Positions 12,643-24,591 of a stretch of 64,000 nucleotides of DNA are shown in pieces. The notes below the pieces were generated by a model, which was given only the letters and a program-made list of their open reading frames with translations, was not told the origin of the DNA and ran no database searches. This stretch comes from Lonicera japonica (Eukaryota; Streptophyta; Magnoliopsida; Dipsacales; Caprifoliaceae), in the NCBI GenBank assembly GCA_021464415.1, contig CM038471.1:35065234-35129233 (forward strand), read 5' to 3'. Positions within the stretch are counted from its first letter, which is position 1; the number at the start of each line of letters is the position of its first letter. Made by a program: the position numbers and the translations under genes.

Positions 12643-14139
12643 AATCGTAGGGTATTGTGTGTATTTTTATTTGTTTTCTTGGTTGACCTAATTAACGGTG
12701 GAACAAAAGGACTTCACTGTTCTGTTAACAGCATGTGTGAAATCTTAATTTTTAAAAAATATAGGTATTAAAGTCAATTTCAATATAAACTTTGGGTACC
12801 AAACTACAAATTGCCATTTTTTTTATAAGGTGGAGGAGGAAGTTACGGCAACAGTCGAAGTGAAACTTTAAGTATACTATGATCATTATAACAAGGATAA
12901 TATTTTTTTTTTACTTACGATTCTTACTATTTATTTTTACCGGGTTGAATTCGTTACATGGGTTGTGTATTTGTTGTATTTTGTGAAAGTATAACTTATA
13001 TAATGCATACCAGTAAGAATACGTAATAAGAATATCCGATAAATATAACATTGCTCTTGTAACAAAGGTCGATCACTTGATCTCGCATATAAGACTTTTC
13101 TATTAAGATGAACATCGTGTTACTATATTCAAGGGAATTGTGAAGTTGAACTCTAACCATGTGTTTGGATGGAAAAAAAAAACCCTTGGGATTTGTGCAA
13201 AAGTCATATTTTTTTTTTTAAGCAAACGGACAAAAAAACTAGCTCAAATCATAACGGAGGGGAGGTAACAAGAATAACGGAAGCTTCTCCATCCAAGTTT
13301 CAGACATGGACAAGTCGACAGCTTTTTTTGCAAGTGCATGGGCTACACCATTGCCATCTCGGCGAATCCAAGACCATCTACATGATGTAAACTCATCGGC
13401 GATGCAAAAGTCAAAATTTGGAGTGCGAAAAAGTAGAAATCCATCGTTTGGTAAAATTAGCGAATAATTTGAAATTTTACATACGGTAAATTTGCTATAT
13501 TTTGCCTTTTAAAATTCCGTGGTATAAAGCGTCATTTTCGAAATTCTGACTTAAAACAAGTAATATTGTTGTTCATTTCATTTTTAAAATTTTATATACA
13601 AGACATTCAAACATGAGAAATTACAATTGAAGAAATTCTAAATGATGGAATTTAAGCTCTTTCATTTATAATTTTTATGAAAATTAAAATTACTCTATCC
13701 AAACATAGGGCAATAGATGTTCAAAAGGGGATCCAGGCTTGAGCGGAGGTGGCAACCCAGAAGTCTATTTGGGCCAATTAGCAATTTTATTTTCAAAATC
13801 CCCACAATGGTCCCCCAAGCATGGGGTTCGACCACTAGATTAAACTCAGATGGACCTTATTATTGTGAAGACGTTATAAGCTTTTAAACTTGTAATCAAA
13901 TTCTCACCACAAATTAGGATAAACCTAAGATATTCACTCTTACTCAAACTTTATGTTTACTTTTGAAACAAAAAATATAATATTATTAAAATCATAATTA
14001 CAAAATTGGGATTCTATTTTATCATTTGCACAAATTCATCCACCTAACATTTTTATCAATATTAAATTAGATTGCTCCATTTCCAGTTAGAAATATGATA
14101 TACTAATACTCGCATATATATTATTTCTCTTTTATTTGT

Positions 14140-14415
14140 TGTGGTGCAAATAAGTGAATTGATTTGCTCCGCCAACCATAAAGAGACACTTGGCCGTCCA
14201 CGTCAACAGCCTAGTCCGCTATGGCAAAAGGAGCTCGAGAGCCATGGTTGAACGTTACCTAGATCCACGAGCTCTAGAGAGTTTTAATACCGAACCTGGG
14301 AATTATTTTGGTAAAACAAGTTGCAAAGCTCGAAGACCAGAGCTCTTCTAACGAGCTCCGGAGCTCTCCCGCCAACCACCGTGTCAGAGCAGGTGCTGAC
14401 AGCATGGGCGACTAC
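14140..14415 (+). repeat. 5' LTR of the outer gypsy element, left part
   Basis: Starts TGTGGTGCAAATAAGTG and aligns throughout with the 3' LTR from about 47246 (for example CAACAGCCTAGTC, GAGCTCTCCCGCCAACCACC). It stops at 14415, where the inner element begins, and resumes at 39550 or 39555. Confidence 0.9.
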
Positions 14416-15723
14416 TGTGAGAATCCCGATTGGAACCTCCCCCTCCCGACGCCATTTGGCGTGTGGCTCGGCTTTGTGAATGATTTTAGAATTGCCAGTA
14501 TGTTTTTCGAGAAAACGAACAAAAATGTGTTTGGTACCCCAAACGGGGTACAATGTGGTACACACGAGAAGGTATTAGGCATCTGCATTGCCCTTTTGGC
14601 TTCTAAATGGACATGCATGCTTTCGTTTATTTTACCTTTCCTACTGTTTTGGTTTAATCATGATACTTATGGGTTGCTAAATATGCACAAGATGATCCTA
14701 CTGTTTTTCAGTTAAAAAAACGTTCCATGAATAGAAAGCCCGTTCGGGTAATCTGATTGCCCGGCCCGTACGGTCAATCTAGAAAACTCACAATAAATCT
14801 CAAAGACTATAAAACAGAGCATGCAAAGGTATTACAAAGCATGCAAATAAGGTTTTTAGCTTAAAACATTAGATTGCCCGTACGGTTAATCCAGTGGGGT
14901 GCTCAGTTCAGTTACCACTTTAGGCAGAATATGGATAAAGTGGCATGGCAATTGATAATTCAGTCATGAGTTCAGTTCAGATGAGATTTCGGTTCAGTTT
15001 CATGTCAACGGCATTTTTCGGTTAAGTCCAATTAATTAGAGCAAACGTACGTCCACATATGCAATAGTATAATTATTAACAGTACATGGATGATATTACA
15101 AACATATATATATAAAAAGTAAGATATGATATTAAAGGTAGGAATTTACATCATAAGAATAAGTTTGTATACATTTTATGAAAATACAGAACTTTGATTC
15201 AATATATAAGAATCTATTACAAATTATTTCACTAATCCAGCAAAGTTTAAGTGTAAATCTCTTTTTTTAAGTACAAATTTCTCTATGTTCTCACTGTTTT
15301 CTATATGCTTTCCTCTATTTGAGAGTTAATTTTCAAACCTTTGTCTTGAGCTTTCTATTGGCTTATATAGCAGAAGAATCTGTCTTTGAGTGTAGATTGC
15401 CCATACGGTCAATCTGATTATCCGTATGGGGAATCCATCTACCGTCTCAGCCTTTCTTCCTTTTGTTTAGGGTAACTCCTTTTGATCATTCTCCGACTGA
15501 ACCAACCGCCATAGGACATTGCCCGTACGGTCAATCGTATTGCCCGTACGGGCAATTGGATTCCCCGTACGGGTAATCAGATAACTTGTTTTGCATCTTT
15601 TCGTGTTCCTTTAATTTTGGCCTTTAAGTTTGGTTTCCCTGAATAGTGTGTTCACTGACTTTCTTCGAATATCTTTTTTTACTGAAACGGGGTATGTAAA
15701 GGTCACGGAATGAGGTATCCACA
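14416..15723 (-). repeat. 3' LTR of the inner gypsy element
   Basis: Pairs with 38204-39549 base for base over most of its length; shared words include GTTTTTCGAGAAAA, GTGTTTGGTACCCCAAA and GGTCACGGAATGAGGTATCC. On the - strand it runs TGTGGATACC...GATTCTCACA. Relative to its partner it lacks about 40 bases near 14570. It contains about eight copies of an imperfect palindrome around CCCGTACGGG (14744-14785, 14870-14893, 15391-15435, 15517-15583). Confidence 0.9.
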
Positions 15724-16874
15724 GAGCCCTTGGCCCTTGTGTGCTTCAGAGTAAGTATACAACGTCGAGAAACAGTTTAAGACAGGTAAGATCCGCATTT
15801 CGGGAGCCTTTCGCATTTTTGAAACACAATCTGATGGTTGTCTTACCCCGAAATGAGCCTCAACGCTGTCCCGTGCACTTTTACTGTTTGGGAAGAGAGA
15901 AAAACTATTTTTGGTGCTGGATTTACCTTACGGTTTATTCGATTGACCGTATAGGTTATCCTTTGTTTTGCCGCTTCAGGAGCCTAATTAACAATTTCGG
16001 ATGGCTGATTACCCGTTTCGGTGTGCCGATTAACCATATGGTTAATCTCTTTAGACAAATAGTTCCTTCGTGTGACAGTTGTGTCACACTATTCCAATTC
16101 GATTTCTTACACCTCCTAAGCTCTTTTTCTTGATATTATACTTTCGGACGACTTTTACCGTAACAATGGAGGAGTTTCACTGCCCTATTACCGAGATCAT
16201 CAACCAAGGTCTCACTGGTACCCTATCGTTCAACCCGAACTATCATTTTGTCAATGGTCGAGCCTATCCTTGTCCTCATACGGATGATTGGAATGATGTA
16301 TTGTTCGAGGGGGCTGATTTAATGGATATCAAGCAGTAGGTGCAGTACCTACCGGCTCGGGATCCCACTGCCAACCCTGAATTCCTTCTTTAGGAGCCGA
16401 AGAGTTAATCTGCGCCAATTCTTCGCCTCCACAACAGCTATTTTTTGCTGTTGTAGCCCTCAATTTTTTTCTGCTTTGGTTTAGTGAATGATATATGACA
16501 GTTGATACATGCATATATAGGCCCGTGGAAATTGTGTGTTGAATTTTGAACAGCCTGTAACACCCCACCCATGACATTGACAGCCTATGAAAAGGGCGTT
16601 TTGGGATAATTTTGAACTTATGGCAGACTTTGAATTTTGTAATATACTATTTTAAGTGCTGAAAAAAAATGGAAATAAAATAATATAAAGAAAGAAAGAG
16701 ATGACAAAATTCTTGCCGAGTGAGGGGGTAGGCAAAGGACATGTGATATGATAGGATTTTGGTGTGTTTTGGTGATGAGAGGGTTGGCCCACTTTTTAGC
16801 CTACCATGACATGTTTAAGACTAAACGACTATGTTAATATATAAATAAATAGATAACAACAAAAACAATAATAA

Positions 16875-17015
16875 TGATACTACTACTACTACTACTACTA
16901 CTACTGTTACTACTGCTATTACTGCTACTACTACTGATATTACTGCTACTACTCCTCTTACTGTTCCTCCTGCTACTCCTCATACTACTCATGCTGCTGC
17001 TACTACTACTACTAA

Positions 17016-17046
<31 letters not shown>

Positions 17047-17238
17047 ACTCTTACTGCTGCTACTCCTACTACTCCTCCTACTACTGCTGCTGCTGCTGCT
17101 ATTGCTACCTCCTACTACTGCTACTGCTACTACTGCTACTCCTACTGTTACTGCTACTGCTACTGCTACTGCTACTGCCACTGCCACCACTACCACTACC
17201 ACTACCACGACTACTACCACGACTACTACTGCTACTAT
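16875..17238. repeat. (TAC)n / (TGC)n imperfect trinucleotide tract
   Basis: About 360 bases of TAC, TGC, TCC, CAC and GAC triplets, inside an intron or untranslated part of the PMD gene. It creates open frames of poly-Leu, poly-Ser, poly-Thr and poly-Val (up to 190 residues) on both strands; these are artefacts of a three-base period without stops. Confidence 0.95.
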
Positions 17239-17362
17239 TATGTCTTGCCCTTTCGGGAGACTGATTGCATGTCTTGCCTTTTTGGGAGACATGGTTTTGT
17301 CTTACCTTTTTGGAAGACAAATTGTCTTGATTTTTCGGGAGATTGAGTGTTACCACTTTAAT

Positions 17363-18310
17363 AAAAAAATTACTAAAATGCCTTTGCAAGACAAAGTTAG
17401 TACAAATGGCTACCATTTAGGTGAAAAATTACTAAAATGCCCCTAAAGGACAAATTTAGTACAAATATCTACCGTTTAGGTATAAAATTACTAAAATACC
17501 CCTAAAAGACAAAGTTAGCAGAAATGGGTACTGTTTAATTAGAAAATTACTAAAATGTCCCCGAAAGAAAAAGTTAGTACAAATGGCTACCGTTTAGGTA
17601 GGAAATTACTAAAATACCCCTAAAAGACAAATTTAGCACAAATGGCTACCGTTTAGATAGAAAATTACTAAAATGTTCCTAAAAGACAAATTTAGTACAA
17701 ATGGATATCGTTTAGGTAGAAAATTACTAAAATGCCCTTGAAAGACAAAGTTAGTACAAATGACTACCGTTTAAGTAAAAAATTACTAAAATGTCCCTAA
17801 AAGACAAAGTTAGTACAAATAGCTACCGTTTAGGTAAAAAATTACTAAAATGCCCCTAAAAGGCAAAGTTAGTACAAATATCTACCATTTAGGTAGAAAA
17901 TTATTAAAATACCCCTAAAAGACAAAGTTAGCAGAAATGGCTACCGTTTAAGTAAAAAATTACTAAAATACCCCCGAAAGACAAAGTTAATACAAATGGC
18001 TACCGTTTAGGTAGAAAATTACTAAAATGTTCTTAAAAGACAAATTTAGTACAAATGGCTACCGTTTAGATAGAAATGATTAAAATGCCCCTGAAAGACA
18101 AATTTAGTACAAATGGCTACCGTTTAGGTAGAAAATTACTAAAATGACCCTGAAAGACAAAGTTAGTATAAATGGCTACCTTTTAAGAAGAAAATTACTA
18201 AAATGCCCCTAAAAGACAAAGTTAGTACAAATGGCTAGCATTTAGGTAGAAAATTACTAAAATGCCCTTGAAATACAAAATTAGCACAAATGGCTACCGT
18301 TTAGGAAGAA
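17363..18310. repeat. Minisatellite of 16 units of about 59 bp
   Basis: Unit consensus contains GAAAATTACTAAAATG, CCCCTAAAAGACAAAG, TTAGTACAAATGGCTACC and GTTTAGGTA. I count 16 units, nearly all 58-60 bp. Units 2-4 and 9-11 share private variants (ATATCTACC; TTAGCAGAAATGG; CCCCGAAAG), a seven-unit higher-order period of about 413 bp. It lies in the 3' part of the inner Tat/Ogre-like element, a position where this lineage is known to carry tandem repeats. Confidence 0.95.
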
Positions 18311-20093
18311 AATTTATTCTCGTGAGATAGATCTTATTACTTTATGCACATTATTTTATTGTATTTCTCGAACTTTGGTTGTTCATATTTTCTTCTCTCC
18401 TCTTCTTTTTTTTTCAGGGGGTGGTGGCGTGCGAGGCCAGGGCTCGATTCGTCCACTAGCAGACGCTTGGGAGAGATGTCCTTTGGATGTCTCAATGCTG
18501 ATTCGGTCGATTGGGTTCAGCCCTTTTCTTGGATTCACTCGTGCGGGCCCCCAAAAAGAGGGGTTTGCATCTTTTATCAGTCATTAGCCAGCGTTGGTGG
18601 GACACTACCGACACCTTCTATTTCAGTTTTAGGGAGAAGACGATGACCCCCTTGACTTTCAGATGATGGTCGGATTGCCTTTTGAGGGGCATACCATTTT
18701 TATTGACCGGAGAGGGTGATTACCCGTGATGGGATGTAAGCTGCGATGGGTTTTGCGTTTTCCTTAGCTGCAGGGAACGCCATTAGGGTTAAGCATCTGA
18801 AGACCTATTTGCAGCATTGGTGCTGGGATGAGGTCTTGACCCCTGTGGAGGTTAGGCAGAGGGCCCGAATGTTTTTGATGTACATGCTGGGCCAGTCGTT
18901 GGTGGCTATTGCAGCTAGGTCAGTGCATTTGTGGTTGCTTCATCTTTTTAGGGATTTTTTGGTTATTGAGGGAATGAACTGGGCCAAATTGGGGCTGGTG
19001 ACGCTCTATCATTCTATGAATCTATTTTCTCGGGGGATTTATGATAATCACATCAGCATGTCTTACTTATGAGAGGTACGCGATCCGTGTCCTTATCTTC
19101 CTTTACTGTGTTTGCCAGTTATTCCTAAAATAAGAAAAAAAATGTTAAGTCTTACTCATGTGTTCGTTTGCTTCGCAGGTTTGGTTTCCCGCACATTTCG
19201 ACGAGGGGCATGTGTTATAGCCACTGCGATTTTTGGATATCAGTTGGCCCCTCTACAACTTATATCAGCCCACAAATAGGAAAACGGGATACCTTGTTAC
19301 CCTCAAGCAGGTGGGAGTTGCACTGGATAGCTTGACGGAAGCTTAGGTACATTTACCATCTTTGAATTCTGCAAACTTCTGAGCTTCCACGGTTCTGTAA
19401 GTAATACTCATAACATTTCCTTTTTTTTTATCTTTTCAGGTCACTTGGATCCCATATCCTTACACTGAGTGGGGGGGGGGGGGGAGTTGACCCGACTGCT
19501 TTCCCAACACTACACTGTATTCTATTGGGAGTATGAATATCAAATCTACATGGCAGAGAGATTCATTCGACAACATTATCCCGGTTTTTCGTTGCGGGCT
19601 CCAGTTGATCCCTTTCCCTTTATGCATCCTCCTAAGCGGATGAAGGCCGAGACCATTACACAGTTGGTTGGGGGGTATACTTTGTTTTTTGAGAGGATCT
19701 GAGGTGGCATACGAAGATTACATTGCCAGACACTTGATGCCGGGCGTCCCCCCATTGCTATTAAGACTATGAGGGCAATGGGCATTCTTGGCAGGTACGC
19801 CTCTCCCACTCCTGCTCCTGAGGTTTCTCCTCCTCCTCCGTCGCCGGTTGACTCTTTTGGTCATCTCGCCTATCTTGAGGGTGCTCCGAATGAGGGACAG
19901 GTGACTATGTTCCGATGGGGGTATAGATTTTGAGGGGTTTGATTTTAGCGAGTCTATGCCGCCGCCTCTACCTCATCCACGCGGGGCTCCTCACTTTGAT
20001 GTGGTTTTGACTCTTAGGGGCGTGCCTTTGCTGATGCGCCTCTGACTTACGGGGTTGGGCCGTCCTACACTGTTGGGCGTGAACAAATCATTT

Positions 20094-22080
20094 TGTGACC
20101 CTCACAAGAATCTCGAACTCTAGAAGAATGAGCACGCATGTATGCATGAGCATTACTAGATGCATACATACCATATACATGTGATACAAATCAAAGAAGG
20201 ATGCCGAAAGGACCACGGATGAGAAGTTGCAGAATTACCGAAAACTGCCGGAATCGAAAACTGTTAAGACTCCTGAAAACTTTTAAAAGGAGAGTTATCC
20301 ATTTCTGACCATCCTCAAACTTTGAGGGTTGTTATACATTTCCATAAGGAGCAACATACTCAAAATTTAGTTCAATCCGACTGCCGGATCTCTGGGAATT
20401 CAAAAAATCAGGAGTTTACTTTGGGTCACTGAAAGACAACCTTCCTGAAGTCCAAATGAGCTCATATTTGGTCAGTAGATAGGGTATATAATAGGAAAAA
20501 ATATATTAAAAATAAGATCGATCCGATACGCCGTTTGACAGAAATTGAAGAAACCATCTATGGACACACACCCCCAAGGGTGTGTATCGTGTAAACATAC
20601 TCATTAGAGGGTGTGTCGTGGGGACACAAGCTTTTGAGCTTGTGTCCACGGATAAACCCCTCCCAGCCATTTTTTCATTTTTTGTGTATCGATACTTCCC
20701 GACCTCCAAAAATCATGAAATTTTCTAGAGAGATAGAAAATAATACTGGAAATAACATATTAAAAAATCAGATTGATCCGACATTCGAATTTTTAGGAAT
20801 TAAAAAAACTGGGAATTTAGCTTGGGAAATCAAACGGAGGCCTTGCTGATGTCCAAAAATTTTGAAATTTGGATAGAAGGTAGGTTTTAATATAGGTAAT
20901 AACATATTTAAAAAATAAAATCAATCCAATGCTTATTTTGGCCGAAATTGCAAGAATCGTCACACGTTCAAATCAAGAGTTTGTCCGCGGACACTCTTTG
21001 TCTGCGGATGCAAACCAAGTGTGTGTCCGTGAACACAAGCTCTAATAGATGTGCCCTCAAGACACAAGGTACCCTTTGTCCGCCGACACACCCTTTGTCC
21101 GCAGACAAACACGTCCACGCCCAGCCCATTTATCATTCTACAGCTACAAATACACATGCACTAACCCTATTTGAAGCATCAGTCAGCTTTGGAATTTCGG
21201 GAACAATGCTCTAAAATAGTATTATACTATTTTTGAGGTTCTCAGGTATTTTGTATCACGGTCTAGCTTTAATTTTTTATCCGTCTTTATTTTATCAGTT
21301 ATAATTGATCAATTACATATAAAAATTATTGTTTATCTCAAAATTAGTCCATATTTCATATTTAAACCCCGTTTTCAAAACCAAAGGTGTGGAATGGGCT
21401 GTAAACCATTTTTTAAAATATTTTTATCAGTTAATTTTATAAAATCCCGATTTTATCAGTCTTGATTTATGAAAGAATCAATACACGTTTGTACCCGGTT
21501 TAATCTATAAATCGCATTGCTTACCTAAATATCCAATATGAGAGTACTGGATTCGTCAATGCTAGTTTAAATTATAAAACTGTGGTACACTATTGATGAA
21601 CAAATCTCGAGGATTGCCAGATATCCGATTCCAAATTGAATTAGTTTTCGAAAAGCCCTAAATCTTTCCAAAAACACTTGTTTCGCTATCTATCATTATA
21701 AAGATCATTTTTTCAAATCACACACACACACACACACACACCGATTTCTGAAATTGAAGAGCGAAATACGAAGCACTTTGTTTTCATCCCTACCCCAAAA
21801 TCCTCTTTTTCCTAAAACTATAGACCAATACGCGATAACATTAATAAGCATACGAATGTTCGATTATAATTCCACGCATATTCTACTTAGAGACCGAAAG
21901 GGCGAATTGGGTGCCTAACACCTTCCCGATTCGTAATTTAATCCCCGAACCTTCGAATCAACTGGTTTCACATTAATTGTGTTTAAGATGTCGTTTAATT
22001 CATAAATGTTCCTTTTTTACACAGATTTTTGTTTATTTAGTAAAGCAAACTGGCGACTCTGATTCCTTTGCAAATTGTCA
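20094..22080 (+). mobile_element. Probable solo LTR of another retrotransposon, 1,987 bp
   Basis: Runs TGTGACCCTCAC...CAAATTGTCA and is flanked by CATTT at 20089-20093 and 22081-22085, as for an LTR with a 5-bp target duplication. It interrupts the Pro-rich tail of the PMD gene. Inside are three diverged modules of about 200 bp (near 20480, 20740, 20890) sharing AACATATT, AAAAAT and GATCCGA-like words, and a cluster of GTCCGCGGACAC-like palindromes (20980-21110). A caution: TGGCGACTC at 22051-22059 looks like the primer site of Ogre-type elements, so the LTR might end at GCA 22047 with a little internal sequence after it. Orientation is inferred from that site. Confidence 0.6.
21718..21742. 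repeat. (CA)n microsatellite
   Basis: About 12 CA units inside the 20094-22080 LTR. Confidence 0.9.
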
Positions 22081-22619
22081 CATTTTTTCTATATTAAAAT
22101 GAACTGTTTTTCAAAATTAAACCAGGAAACCGGAGAAATCGCCGCCGAGGGGGTTGGCATCGAAAGCGTAGGTTCTCACACAGGACAATCTTATCAGGTG
22201 GGTCCTTCTTCTCAGGCCGGGCCCACTTACTCGACTTATGACTTGCATGCCATCTTATACTCGTATCCCATCATTCGAGATAGTGTGGTTGGTTCCAGGG
22301 ATATCCCCCTTAATCCGACCCCTTGCCAACAGTACTTTCCACTTCCCAAGGGCATGCTAGACCATGAGGTATGATCTAACTTTCTCACCTTCATCCTCTT
22401 TGGCATTTTATTCAATACTACTCCCTCATTAATTGGTTCATGTTGGAGGTAAATCCACAATTTGCGCTCTTCTCCGTGGTGAATTCGGAGGGTATATCTG
22501 GTTTGCAGGTTATCGAATGCCATGGCATTTTAATGGGCCTTGCGTATAAGGAAATAAAGTTGCGCCTTCGCTAACAGCTATAGCTTTTGGCGCAATGGTA
22601 AGCGCTTGATCCTCACAAT

Positions 22620-22630
22620 TGGTATCAGAG
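22620..22630 (+). promoter_or_regulatory. Copia minus-strand primer binding site
   Basis: TGGTATCAGAG is complementary to the 3' end of plant initiator tRNA-Met, two bases after a CA that would end an LTR. Confidence 0.85.
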
Positions 22631-22673
22631 GTTGTACTCTTGTTTTGATTTTACAATCTTAGAGTTTACAATC

Positions 22674-23243
22674 ATGTCTATCTATCAAGGAACCGGAATT
22701 AACGAAGGTTCTTCCACCACTGGACCACCTCTATTTGATAGCAAAAATTATAGTTATTGAAAAAGTCATATGCGTACTTTTCTTCAAGCTAGTGATTTTG
22801 AACAATGGAAGGTTACACTCATTGGACCCTATGAGATTACCAAAACCGATGAAAAGGGTAAAGTCACTCCTAAATCCATTTTTGAATATGATGAGCATGA
22901 TATTAAGAAAATCCAATTTAACGTTAAAGCCTTGAATGCCCTACATTGCGCATTAACTATAGATGAATACAACAAAATTTCTAGTTGTAAAACCGCCAAA
23001 AAAATTTGGGACAAATTAGAAGTTGCCTATGAAAGAACCTCACAAGTTAAGGATGATAATATTAATATGCTCGTTCATGATTATGAACTTTTCAAAATGG
23101 AACCTAATGAATCACTTGCTTCTATGTATAGTAGATTCTCTATTATCACTAATACTTTAGATCTTCTTGGAAAAGAATTTTCAATGAGGACAAGATTCGA
23201 AAAATTCTTAGAATTCTTCTCAAGAAATGGAGACCTAAAGTGA
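22674..23243 (+). pseudogene. Copia gag, N-terminal part, broken
   Basis: From ATG 22674 (MSIYQGTG...) the frame reads the copia-type gag polypeptide (LFDSKNYSYW-like opening, then FLQASDFEQWKVTLIGP, IWDKLEVAYERTSQVKDDNI, FKMEPNESLASMYSRF). A TGA at 22758-22760 replaces the codon after SY, where the family has Trp. A frameshift near 23190-23230 moves the rest of gag into the frame of 23282-24250. Gag forms the particle shell. Confidence 0.85.
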
Positions 23244-23281
23244 CGGCTATTCAAGAAGCCAAGAACCTCAAGACACTAAGC

Positions 23282-24250
23282 ATGGATGAACTCTTGGGGT
23301 CTCTCAAAACCCATGAGAAAGAATTGGAAAGAGAAGACGAGGTCGATTCAAAAGCCAAGAAAACTCTTGCTCTCAAAGCAAATCAACTAGAGGATGATGA
23401 GGAGTTGATGGTATGAGATGAGGATATGGCTCTTCTTTCTAGAAAATTCATAAAATTTCTAGCTAAGAAGAAGAAGTTTCAAGGAAAAGGAAACAACTTT
23501 GATTCTTCATCAAGAAGGAACAATGATCGATCTATTCAATCAAGAGTTAAAAACGAAGAAGAAAAGAAGTATTTCCATTGCCATGAACCAGGGCATTTCA
23601 AAACAAATTGCCCGGTTAGAAGAAAGGAAAAAAGAGATAAAAGAGACAAAGCCTTCAAACAAGTAAGACACGCCCTCAAAGGCACTTGGAGTGATTCCGA
23701 AGAAGGCGAGTCCGATGCCAACTCTAGCAACGAGGAAACGGCTAACCTTTGCCTTATGGCAAGAGACGATGAGGTATGCTCTACTTATAATTCATTTAGT
23801 GATGATCATGTCTCTATCAATAATGATGCACATGATGAGAATGACTATGATGAATTATATGATATGTTTGAAGAATTGCATAGCAAGTTTAATAAATTGT
23901 CTAAAGAATATGCAAGCCTCAAAAAGGAAAATTTTATGGTTTCTAGCAAGTGTGAAAGTTTTGAGAAAGAAAACATATTTTTGAAAAATGAAATAAAAAC
24001 TTTAAAGAAAGGAAACGAGAAAGAAACTCCAAACACACTTGTAATAGAAAATATAAAATTGAAAGATCAAGTGGACGATTTAACTAATTGTCTAGCCAAG
24101 TTCACCAAAGGAAAGGATAACTTGGATAAACTATTAGGAATGCAAAGGTGTGTATTCGACAAAGCCAGGTTGGGCTATAACCAAATTGATAACCAAAAAG
24201 ATTACCAAAACTTAGCATTAGTCAACTATGTGATAAAGGTTATGAAGTGA
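23282..24250 (+). pseudogene. Copia gag, C-terminal part with damaged zinc knuckle and coiled coil
   Basis: Continues gag in a shifted frame from 23282, with a TGA at 23414-23416. The CCHC knuckle at 23570-23605 reads YFHCHEPGHFKTNC: the first Cys is a Tyr (TAT), a single G-to-A change from TGT, so zinc binding is lost. Basic and acidic stretches follow, then Lys/Glu-rich heptad-like sequence (23850-24110) that looks like a coiled coil. Near 24170-24220 the sequence jumps from the gag tail to the post-protease region: no aspartic-protease motif (DSG) is found, so the protease domain appears deleted. Confidence 0.8.
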
Positions 24251-24525
24251 TTTTTAAATCCGATCATTGCATTATTAAGAATGTTTGTGATAATTCAATT
24301 TTACTTATTGCATATAGAACTAACAATGTGTATACTTTTGAACTTGATGATTTATCACAACAAGATGTTAAATATTTATCCGCTATTAATGATGTATTTT
24401 GGTTATGGCATAGAAGACTAGGACATGCTAATATGGATTTAATTCATAAATTGTCTAAAAAAGAGCTAGTTAAAGGATTGCCTAAGACCAAATTTGTTAA
24501 AGATAAAATTTGTGATGCATGTTAA
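24205..24525 (+). pseudogene. Copia GAG-pre-integrase (HHCC) segment
   Basis: Reads ISQLCDKGYEVIF before the start of the next open frame, then LWHRRLGHANMDLIHKLSKK and KICDAC: the His-His-Cys-Cys zinc-binding module in front of copia integrase. It stops at TAA 24523-24525 directly after the last Cys, a CAA-to-TAA type change. The frame is shifted relative to the gag tail upstream, at the deletion junction. Confidence 0.85.
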
Positions 24526-24591
24526 CTTGGTAAACAACATAAATCTTCATTTAAATCTAAGAAGGACATTACTACAACTAGACCTCTTGAT

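Larger units (their letters stand above)
11330..14134. other. Intergenic with simple repeats, no gene seen
   Basis: AT-rich DNA. Apart from the two simple repeats listed separately I note a small tandem pair at about 12366-12406 (GGCAAACCCAAAGTTGTTTT twice). No supportable gene; the open frames at 12230-12445 merely translate the (AAT)n tract. Confidence 0.5.

Noticed and set aside
15741..16133. 130-codon open frame just inside the inner 3' LTR
   Set aside because: No recognisable domain. It runs through the non-coding stretch before the more convincing ATG at 16166, and contains copies of the GTACGG-type LTR motif.
16834..17446. Long open frames of poly-Leu, poly-Ser, poly-Thr and poly-Val on both strands
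   Set aside because: They translate a (TAC)n/(TGC)n tract; a stop-free triplet repeat is open in several frames without being a gene.
17363..18310. CRISPR-like array
   Set aside because: Units are contiguous and about 59 bp without unique spacers, in plant nuclear DNA; this is a minisatellite.
20506..21214. Open frames with Cys/His-rich repeats (HPLSADKHV type)
   Set aside because: They translate the palindromic GTCCGCGGACAC cluster of the LTR on both strands, with no conserved domain.
22585..22615. tRNA-like GGCGCAATGGTAAGCGCTTG next to the copia primer site
   Set aside because: It resembles an A box, but no tRNA fold or B box at the right distance follows; it is the end of the copia LTR before the primer site.
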